From assembly GCF_001721645.1 (NCBI RefSeq), contig NZ_CP017141.1:2170001-2234000 (forward strand): a stretch of DNA of 64,000 nt, written 5' to 3'. The position numbers and the translations under genes are program-made. Below are positions 57,222 to 64,000 of this stretch, one piece after another. A model generated the notes under the pieces. It did not search any database. It was not told the origin of the DNA and saw only the letters and a program-made list of their open reading frames with translations. Source of the DNA: Pedobacter steynii (GTDB lineage: Bacteria > Bacteroidota > Bacteroidia > Sphingobacteriales > Sphingobacteriaceae). Positions within the stretch are counted from its first letter, which is position 1. The number at the start of each line of letters is the position of its first letter.

Positions 57222-57250
57222 ACCGATTTGAAGATTACAGGTACCGATTT
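57222..57250 (+). promoter_or_regulatory. Possible LytTR-binding direct repeat
   Basis: ACCGATTT occurs at 57222-57229 and 57243-57250, followed each time by a similar RAAG/AAGG stretch, with a 21-base period. LytTR proteins bind two short direct repeats about two helix turns apart. The pair lies 180 bases upstream of a LytTR-domain regulator gene. Confidence 0.4.
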
Positions 57251-57428
57251 AAGGTTTCTTTGTAGCCATATCATATCATGAATGTGTTAAAATTGAAATT
57301 TTACTTCTGTTATCCGTAACAAAAGTCAGAATAAGTTGACTAATGAGTATAATGAAGCCAGGCTAAAGACATTTAATGACGGATGCTGTTTACCTATAGG
57401 GATAGGATTATTTAGAAATTGACCTCGT

Positions 57429-58133
57429 ATGATTAGATGTTTAGTGCTTGACGATGAACAGCATGCTGTTGACCTCCTCGTGTCGTACATTAAAAGAGTT
57501 CCGTTTTTGGAACTTGCTTATAGTTCGACTGATCCGATGGAGGCGCTGGCATTATTGAATACCGCAAATGTGGACCTTATTTTTTCAGATATTGAAATGC
57601 CTGAATTATCCGGCATAGAATTTACGAAAGCATTGGGAGGGAGCCATCATGTGGTATTTACCACAGCCTACAGCTCATTTGCGATGGACGGTTTTGAGCA
57701 TGATGTGGTTGACTTTCTATTGAAGCCCATCACCTTTACCCGTTTTCTTAAAAGTGCCCAGAAAGCCATGACACTCATGTCCAGCTTCGATAAAACAAAA
57801 GTGGAAGAGGAGCGAAAGGATTATTTCTTTGTAAAAACCGAGCAAAAAGGCAAGCTGATCAAGATCAATTTCAGTGAGATTGATTATGTCGAGGGCATGC
57901 GGAATTATGTGGGGATCTATAAAAACGGAGAGCTGGTTGCGGCTTTGATGAATATGAAAGACCTGGAAGCTTTACTTCCCCCTGCACAGTTTGTACGGGT
58001 GCACAATTCTTATATTATCCGCATTTCTGCCATCCAGATGATCGAAGGAAATATTGTCCGCCTGAAGAACGTAACCGGATCTATCCCGATTGGCATTACC
58101 TACAAGAATGCCTTTATGGAAAGGATAAAATAA
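57429..58133 (+). CDS. LytTR-family response regulator, orphan
   Basis: 234 residues. Receiver domain (1-115) with acidic DDE at 8-10 and phospho-acceptor Asp54 in IFSDIEMPELSG; Lys in FLLKPI. The LytTR DNA-binding domain spans about 130-232 (FVKTEQKGKLIKINFSEIDY, VRVHNSYIIRISAIQ). Its usual partner, a LytS-like sensor kinase, is not adjacent, so it is an orphan in this window. A direct repeat at 57222-57250 may be its own binding site. Confidence 0.9.
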   Translation: MIRCLVLDDEQHAVDLLVSYIKRVPFLELAYSSTDPMEALALLNTANVDLIFSDIEMPELSGIEFTKALGGSHHVVFTTAYSSFAMDGFEHDVVDFLLKPITFTRFLKSAQKAMTLMSSFDKTKVEEERKDYFFVKTEQKGKLIKINFSEIDYVEGMRNYVGIYKNGELVAALMNMKDLEALLPPAQFVRVHNSYIIRISAIQMIEGNIVRLKNVTGSIPIGITYKNAFMERIK

Positions 58134-58146
58134 TTTTGATTGCAAA

Positions 58147-58178
58147 AAAAAAGGATGTCTACGTAGACATCCTTTTTT
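58147..58178. terminator. Perfectly symmetric bidirectional terminator
   Basis: GGATGTCTACGTAGACATCC is a perfect 20-base palindrome flanked by six A and six T. It lies between the convergent LytTR and atpC genes and can stop transcription from both sides. Confidence 0.88.
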
Positions 58179-58195
58179 ATATTATGCTTTAAATA

Positions 58196-58438
58196 TTAAG
58201 CAACCCCTTCGGCCAGAACAATAATTTTGTTTTTCAAAACCTCAACTACACCACCTTTAATTACAAAGGTCTCTTCACCGGCTTTGCTTTTAATAATTAC
58301 TGGTCCATCTTCTAAGGTTGAGATAATAGGAGCATGGTCTCTCAAAATCTGGAAAGATCCCATGGTACCTGGTACCGTAACCGCTGTTACTTCGCCTTCA
58401 AAGACTTTTTTATCTGGTGTTAATATTTCTAGTGTCAT
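58196..58438 (-). CDS. atpC: F-type ATP synthase epsilon subunit, short form
   Basis: 80 residues from the ATG at 58438; the TTG two codons upstream was not used. The N-terminal beta-sandwich is complete (MTLEILTPDKKVFEGEVTAV, VPGTMGSFQILRDHAPII, FVIKGGVVEVLKNKIIVLAE), but the C-terminal helical domain that inhibits the enzyme in E. coli is missing. Short epsilon forms are usual in Bacteroidetes. It follows atpD by 22 bases. The other atp genes are not in the window. Confidence 0.93.
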   Translation of the reverse strand: MTLEILTPDKKVFEGEVTAVTVPGTMGSFQILRDHAPIISTLEDGPVIIKSKAGEETFVIKGGVVEVLKNKIIVLAEGVA

Positions 58439-58460
58439 ATTCAAAGTATAAGCGCTTTAA

Positions 58461-59984
<1,524 letters not shown>

Positions 59985-60036
59985 TTATAAATATCAATTT
60001 GTTAAAGGCTGTTTTAAGAGCCCACAATTCGGTTTG

Positions 60037-60044
60037 CAAAGTTA
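60037..60044 (-). promoter_or_regulatory. -7 element of the atpD-atpC promoter
   Basis: On the minus strand TAACTTTG matches TAnnTTTG exactly, giving a leader of about 65 bases. A -33 TTTG at the right distance is not obvious. Confidence 0.4.
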
Positions 60045-60206
60045 AGATTTTCCCGCATACATTGCATATATAAATAAAAAGTTTTTCCACAGTTTTTAAA
60101 TGAATATTTTAGCCGGTATAAAACAGGGTTCAGACAGCGGCTTTTTAGTGGTAAAAAGCGAGTTTTTTAAGTGCCATGTGATCCAATAAAAAATAAAGAA
60201 TAACTG

Positions 60207-61112
60207 ATGAAAACCATATTAGTAACAGGAAGTAACGGCCTTACAGGGCAAAAAATCACAGAACGCGTACTGGCAACAAAAGAATTTAATCTGATTGCAA
60301 CATCCAGAGGAGAGAATCGCTTTCCTGTTAATGAAGGGTATGTTTATGCAGAAATGGATATCCTCAATCCGACAAATGTGGAGGAAGTGGTCGCAAAATA
60401 TAAACCAGATGCGATCATTCATACGGCAGCAATGACGAATGTGGATACTTGTGAGTCGCAAAAAGAGCTGGCACGTGAGCTGAATGTGGGAGCTGTGGAA
60501 ACTTTAATCCGGGTTTGCAGACAATACGATGTACAGCTGGTTCATTTATCTACGGACTTTATTTTTGATGGTGCAAACGGACCTTATGATGAGCTGGCTC
60601 CGCCAAGCCCTTTAAGCTATTATGGGGAGACCAAATTACAGGCTGAAAATGCAATCATTGCGGCTGGCGGAAAGTGGGCAATCCTGAGAACGATCATTGT
60701 ATATGGTATCGTAAGTGATATGAGCCGTAGTAATATTGTATTATGGGCTAAAGGTGCTTTGGAAAAAGGAGAACCTATTAATGTAGTGAATGACCAATGG
60801 CGTATGCCAACCCTGGCAGAAGATCTTGCGGATTGCTGTTTACTTGCAGTATCTAAAAATGGACAGGGTGTTTATAATGCCTCCGGAAAAGATATGATGA
60901 GCATATCTGAACTGGTAGGGAAGGTAGCGGATTACTGGAACCTGGATAAAAGCCTGATTTCTGAAATCAGCGCGGCAACTTTAAATCAATCGGCTAGGCG
61001 TCCGGTAAAAACAGGATTCATCCTGGATAAAACAATTCGTGATCTCGGTTATCAACCGCATAGTTTTCAGGAAGGATTAGCGATATTAGACCAGCAATTA
61101 AAAGAAAGATAA
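60207..61112 (+). CDS. RmlD-like sugar-nucleotide reductase / extended SDR
   Basis: 301 residues. NAD(P) motif GSNGLTGQKITE at residues 7-18, the HTAAMTNVDTCE segment and STDFIFDGANGPYDE match dTDP-4-dehydrorhamnose reductases (RmlD/RfbD family); catalytic Tyr-Lys in YYGETKLQAEN. Without other rml genes nearby, a role in rhamnose synthesis is unproven, and related SDRs act on other substrates. It is followed 12 bases later by a peroxiredoxin gene, likely co-transcribed. Confidence 0.8.
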   Translation: MKTILVTGSNGLTGQKITERVLATKEFNLIATSRGENRFPVNEGYVYAEMDILNPTNVEEVVAKYKPDAIIHTAAMTNVDTCESQKELARELNVGAVETLIRVCRQYDVQLVHLSTDFIFDGANGPYDELAPPSPLSYYGETKLQAENAIIAAGGKWAILRTIIVYGIVSDMSRSNIVLWAKGALEKGEPINVVNDQWRMPTLAEDLADCCLLAVSKNGQGVYNASGKDMMSISELVGKVADYWNLDKSLISEISAATLNQSARRPVKTGFILDKTIRDLGYQPHSFQEGLAILDQQLKER

Positions 61113-61124
61113 ACAATATATATT

Positions 61125-61589
61125 ATGGCATTACAAGTTGGCGATCAAGCCCCGGATTTTAAATTATTCAGCTCAGACCTGAAAGAAGTAGCGCTATCTG
61201 ATTATAAAGGTAGAAAACTGGTTGTTCATTTCTTCCCTTTGGCCTTCACAGGAGTGTGTACTGCACAACTATGTACAATGAGAGATAGCTTTGGTTATTA
61301 TCAGGGAATGAATGCGGATGTAATAGGTATTTCTGTAGATTCTCCGTTTACATTGGCTAAATTCAAAGAAGAACAAAGCTATCAGTTCCCTTTATTGTCT
61401 GATTTTAATAAAGAAACGTCTAAAGCATTCGGTGCTTTGTACGAAGATTTTGCTTTCAATATGAAAGGAGTGGCTAAAAGATCTGCTTTTGTAATTGATG
61501 AAGAAGGAAAAATCATTCATACGGAAGTGTTAGAAGATGCAGGTAATATGCCTGACTTTGATGCAATTAAGCGTTCAATAGAAGCATAA
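61125..61589 (+). CDS. Peroxiredoxin (AhpC/TSA family, AhpE/Bcp-like)
   Basis: 154 residues, thioredoxin fold. The peroxidatic motif PxxxTxxC is PLAFTGVC, with Cys45; a second cysteine, Cys50, five residues later is positioned as resolving cysteine, as in the atypical two-Cys types. Arg in KRSAFVIDEEG completes the active site. It reduces peroxides in the cytoplasm with thioredoxin as the likely donor. It lies directly after the RmlD-like gene. Confidence 0.88.
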   Translation: MALQVGDQAPDFKLFSSDLKEVALSDYKGRKLVVHFFPLAFTGVCTAQLCTMRDSFGYYQGMNADVIGISVDSPFTLAKFKEEQSYQFPLLSDFNKETSKAFGALYEDFAFNMKGVAKRSAFVIDEEGKIIHTEVLEDAGNMPDFDAIKRSIEA

Positions 61590-61634
61590 GACGTGTTTGT
61601 CCAGTTGAAGAATCTTGATTTTTTTTAAATAAAA

Positions 61635-61665
61635 TTTGTAAAATCAATTTCAAACACTACTTTTG
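61635..61665 (+). promoter_or_regulatory. Canonical Bacteroidetes promoter of the tRNA-Arg gene
   Basis: TTTG at 61635-61638, exactly 19 bases of spacer and TACTTTTG at 61658-61665, matching TTTG-N19-TAnnTTTG in full. The tRNA begins 33 bases after the -7 element. It is the best promoter match in the window. Confidence 0.75.
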
Positions 61666-61697
61666 CAGTCCGTTAACGAAACATCGAAAACGGAAAT

Positions 61698-61771
61698 GCA
61701 TTTGTAGCTCAATTGGATAGAGCATCTCACTACGGATGAGAAGGTTTGGGGTTCGAATCCCTACAAGTGCA
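61698..61771 (+). tRNA. tRNA-Arg (anticodon ACG)
   Basis: 74 bases fold into a full cloverleaf: acceptor GCATTTG/CAAGTGC with one G-T pair, D stem GCTC/GAGC, anticodon stem TCTCA/TGAGA with loop CTACGGA, T stem TGGGG/CCCTA and loop TTCGAAT, discriminator A. The anticodon ACG at 61732-61734 would be changed to ICG and read CGU, CGC and CGA. CCA is not encoded. Confidence 0.95.
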
Positions 61772-61778
61772 CAAAGGA

Positions 61779-61806
61779 AAGCCTTAGAGAAATCTAAGGC
61801 TTTTTT
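61779..61806 (+). terminator. Intrinsic terminator of the tRNA-Arg gene
   Basis: AAGCCTTAGA pairs with TCTAAGGCTT across a four-base loop and continues into TTTTTT, eight bases after the tRNA. Confidence 0.85.
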
Positions 61807-61856
61807 AATTTTATTGAAATCAAGGCTCAACCTAACATATCAAAGTTATTTTGCGT

Positions 61857-62237
61857 TTATCTATTACTGATTTTCTTCCACCAACTTTGAAAGGATTTTC
61901 TTAGACTTTCGTTGTTTTCAACTCTTCTTTCGGTTTTGTTAATAGTCCCGGTCTTTAAAGTACTTTTAAAAAAATAAAGAGATGTTGAGTTTATCAGTTT
62001 TGGTTTAATGATTACGACTTTCTTGATCAGATCATTAAATTCCTTTTCAACCTTTGTGGCGTCTCTATAGTTAGGGAACTTATTACGTTGGTTTTGTATG
62101 AAATTTTTAAGTCTCCACAGGTCGAATCCGTCGTGTCTTAGTTCCGGAAAATGAACTGTTTGTAAATGTGTCTGATGAACTGCTTTATCTACATTGTGAT
62201 TTTTGGTTGCATGTAAATCTCTGTTATTAAACGATAT
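61857..62237 (-). pseudogene. 3' remnant of an unrecognised gene
   Basis: A reading frame of 126 codons runs between two stops and has no ATG, GTG or TTG that would give a sensible start near its 5' end. The encoded peptide looks like real protein, rich in charged and aromatic residues, with VHQTHLQTVHFPELRHDGFD near its start and QSWWKKISNR at its end. I do not recognise the family. A Lys/Asn-rich C-terminal domain cut off from its N-terminal part is the simplest reading. It lies between tRNA-Arg and another gene remnant, so this is probably an old insertion or deletion zone. Confidence 0.45.
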
Positions 62238-62266
62238 TTAAGCAAACTTAACGGGTAAACTGATAG

Positions 62267-62428
62267 CTTATTCCTGCTGCCCAGCGTTCTGGAATCACCA
62301 TCTGGGCACCTCAGGATAGTCCTGAAAGCTCCAGCTGGAGAGGTGACGAGCCGATCGGTTTATGGACAGAAGGTTTCGTCAGGAAGCCTGCATATGTCGG
62401 TGTAGCAGAAGGCCTGAAAAATAAATAG
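62267..62428 (+). pseudogene. C-terminal remnant of a GH10 xylanase-like gene
   Basis: A 53-codon stretch after an in-frame TAG encodes SGITIWAPQDSPESSSWRG and continues with GLWTEGFVRKPAYVGVAEGL. This resembles the end of glycoside hydrolase family 10 enzymes, where a Trp in the TIW/TVW segment, a second Trp and a KPAY motif are conserved. The upstream nine tenths of a GH10 gene is missing and the stop codon is at 62426-62428. The gene was broken from its 5' side. Identification is from memory of the family pattern. Confidence 0.5.
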
Positions 62429-62472
62429 GTCCGGAAAAACCACTGTATATCATACGTACACTAAAATCAGGA

Positions 62473-62503
62473 AAGAAGGCAGCTAATTAACTGCTGCCTT
62501 CTT
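62473..62503. terminator. Terminator-like hairpin upstream of the YcaQ-like gene
   Basis: AAGAAGGCAGC pairs with GCTGCCTTCTT across a nine-base loop. The T tracts are interrupted on both strands. It may be the old terminator of the broken GH10-like gene. Confidence 0.5.
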
Positions 62504-62514
62504 ATCTTTACCTG

Positions 62515-63705
62515 ATGGAATCTATTACCCTTACAAAACTTCAGGCACGGAAAATTATCCTTGACGCCGCTGGACTCGCGCGAAAAGCACAGTTCGGCAC
62601 AGGAATCGAAGCTGTTTATCGGGTAATTGACCATTTGGGTTTCGTACAGCTGGATACGAATTACGTGGTGGAGCGTGCTCATCATCATGTGATGGCCGCG
62701 CGTATACCAGACTATCAAACGGAATGGCTGGCCCGGCTTTGTGAAGATGGTCGTGTTTATGAATACTTCACTTCCGATGCAGGTTACCTTCCCATGTCTG
62801 ATTTCCGCTTTTCATTGCCTGTAAAAAAAGCTTTTGAAACGCAGTCAGGACCACTCAGTAAACCGGAAATCAATTTGATGAAGCAGATTATGGACCGGGT
62901 AGAAAGGGAAGGGGCACTAATGGTTGGAGACTTTGAGAACGACCGTCAGGAAGCTAGTTCAGGCTGGTGGGATTGGCGTCCTGCTAAGATTGCCCTGGAA
63001 AGACTTTACCTCAATGGAAACCTGATGATCAGCCGCACCAAAGCCTTCCATAAAGTATACGACCTGCCACTCAATTTAGTGCCACAGGAAACAGATTTAG
63101 CTACGCCCACAGATGAAGAATATGCACGTTTTGTCATCTGTCGTACTTTAGCTGCGCTGGGCATTGCTTCCGTTAAAGAAATTAACTGGCGGGCCCGTCG
63201 GGTAAAAGGCAACCTTATAAAACAGGAGCTGGAAAAAATGGTTCAGGCTACTGAAGTAAAAGTAGTAACTGTCGAGGGCATTAAAGGTCCGCTCTATATG
63301 CGCGCCAATCAAAATATTAACATTGAACTATCCAATGATGTATTCATCCTTTCACCCTTCGATATTCTCAACGTCTTTCGTCACCGCTTAAAAGATTTCT
63401 TCAATTTTGATTACCAGATCGAATGTTTTGTACCTGCTCCGAAACGTTTGTATGGTTATTTTTCATTACCGATACTCGCAGGCGAAACTTTTATTGCGAG
63501 AATGGATGCCAAAGCCAATCGCAAACAAAAAGTACTGATCGTTCATAACATCCATTTTGAACCCATTGATCTCGGACAAAGAACTATTGAAAAATTTGTT
63601 CTGGCCTTAAAAGCATTTGCCCTGTTTAATCAATGCCATGACATTGTTTTTACGCGGTCCAACAATGAAACTTACCTGGAAGCAATCCGCCAAAAATTTT
63701 CCTGA
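62515..63705 (+). CDS. YcaQ/AlkZ-family DNA glycosylase (winged-helix DNA-binding protein)
   Basis: 396 residues, the usual length for HTH_42 (YcaQ/AlkZ) proteins. The catalytic QxD motif of YcaQ-type enzymes is present as Gln45-Leu-Asp47 in GFVQLDTNYVVERAHHHV, whereas AlkZ-type enzymes have QxQ. Three winged-helix-like units and a C-terminal beta barrel (about 270-350, ILSPFDILNVFRHRLKDFF) follow. E. coli YcaQ unhooks interstrand DNA crosslinks and removes alkylated bases. A promoter-like TATCTTTA ends four bases before the ATG. It borders the decayed region beside tRNA-Arg. Confidence 0.87.
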   Translation: MESITLTKLQARKIILDAAGLARKAQFGTGIEAVYRVIDHLGFVQLDTNYVVERAHHHVMAARIPDYQTEWLARLCEDGRVYEYFTSDAGYLPMSDFRFSLPVKKAFETQSGPLSKPEINLMKQIMDRVEREGALMVGDFENDRQEASSGWWDWRPAKIALERLYLNGNLMISRTKAFHKVYDLPLNLVPQETDLATPTDEEYARFVICRTLAALGIASVKEINWRARRVKGNLIKQELEKMVQATEVKVVTVEGIKGPLYMRANQNINIELSNDVFILSPFDILNVFRHRLKDFFNFDYQIECFVPAPKRLYGYFSLPILAGETFIARMDAKANRKQKVLIVHNIHFEPIDLGQRTIEKFVLALKAFALFNQCHDIVFTRSNNETYLEAIRQKFS

Positions 63706-64000
63706 TTTTATCATGATAATCCCCTTGCTGTTTCTGCGATAGGTTTCTTATAGAGCGATCCTATGTCACAATTTTGTTGTGCTTAAACGGTTTTGTTACC
63801 AAAATCGAGGAATATACGGGTGTCTGACACCTTCATTTTACGTTAACATAAGTTCTCTTCTCTTTATCATTTGAAGCATACTCGAGCTCAACCGGAACCT
63901 ATATTTGATCTTCATAGAACCAAATATTTAACCTGTCAAACCTAATAGGATTTGATTTAAACGGACTTTTTCGCAAATGTTGACCTCAGTAATTCATTAC
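63706..64000. other. Right-end noncoding region with a possible coding remnant
   Basis: No intact gene. On the minus strand, 63833-63985 reads as a protein-like stretch containing FDRLNIWFYEDQI, then TAG at 63899-63901, then VPVELEYASNDKEKRTYVN and a stop. It may be a degenerate 3' gene end, or chance. A 13-base inverted repeat, GGTGTCTGACACC, lies at 63819-63831. Confidence 0.35.

Larger units (their letters stand above)
56702..57428. other. Structured, AT-rich intergenic region between ilv leader and LytTR regulator
   Basis: About 730 bases without a convincing larger gene. It must hold the ilv/leu promoter on the minus strand and the LytTR gene promoter on the plus strand, though I find no fully matching promoter for either. 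It contains three inverted repeats: at 57026-57062, at 57142-57171 (ACATCG with CGATGT), and at 57198-57229 (AAATC and GGTGT with ACACC and GATTT), and a direct repeat at 57222-57250. Confidence 0.5.

Overview
The window looks like a chromosomal segment of a Bacteroidetes bacterium, most likely Sphingobacteriaceae and Pedobacter-like (inferred from gene content, not from a search). The signs are the long IspG form, a fused hemC-hemD gene, HmuY-type lipoproteins, an atpD-atpC pair split from the rest of the ATP synthase genes, many 'K-K-after-Cys' lipoproteins, mostly absent Shine-Dalgarno sequences, and promoters of the TTTG-N19-TAnnTTTG type. Most of it is core metabolism. Accessory material lies near 1.6-5.8 kb, 39.9-42.5 kb and 61.8-64 kb.

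Layout. 1-1.6 kb: 3' part of a topoisomerase IV A subunit gene. 1.6-3.5 kb: a secreted DNA/RNA non-specific endonuclease with its own NuiA-type inhibitor gene just upstream. 3.7-5.8 kb: AraC regulator, NAD(P)-binding protein, DUF1772 membrane protein. 5.8-10.4 kb: M1 peptidase, HupE/UreJ-like and DUF6702 proteins, and a lipoprotein of unknown function. 10.5-18.2 kb: complete heme uptake locus (TonB receptor, HmuY, HmuTUV, HmuS) behind a promoter carrying three Fur-box-like palindromes. 18.2-27.5 kb: methyltransferase, MlaFE-like ABC pair, SDR, a PspC/LiaF-like/RDD envelope cluster, IspG, DUF2911 and an alpha/beta hydrolase. 27.6-36.6 kb: heme biosynthesis cluster hemA-hemCD-hemB-hemL-(kinase-regulator-TPR protein)-hemE-hemJ, preceded by a palindrome nearly identical to one at the heme uptake promoter. 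36.7-38.8 kb: ECF sigma factor, membrane partner and beta-barrel protein. 38.9-42.5 kb: ABC ATPase and three poorly known genes. 42.5-56.7 kb (minus strand): full isoleucine/valine/leucine operon, ilvE-ilvD-ilvB-ilvN-ilvC-leuC-leuD-(ModF-like ATPase)-leuB-leuA-ilvA. 57.4-61.6 kb: LytTR regulator, atpC-atpD, an RmlD-like reductase and a peroxiredoxin. 61.7-64 kb: tRNA-Arg(ACG), then gene remnants, then a YcaQ/AlkZ-like glycosylase gene.

The strongest find that simple gene calling would miss is in front of ilvE. A 27-codon ORF in which 16 residues are Leu, Ile or Val is followed by a seven-pair hairpin and a T run. The end of this ORF can pair with the 5' arm of the hairpin. This is the layout of ribosome-mediated transcription attenuation for the whole branched-chain amino acid operon. 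Other points of interest are the shared operator linking heme uptake with heme synthesis, a two-component system inside the hem cluster, the nuclease/inhibitor pair, a 21-bp-spaced direct repeat upstream of the LytTR regulator, and a decayed zone beside tRNA-Arg. No CRISPR array, complete insertion sequence, prophage or rRNA was seen.
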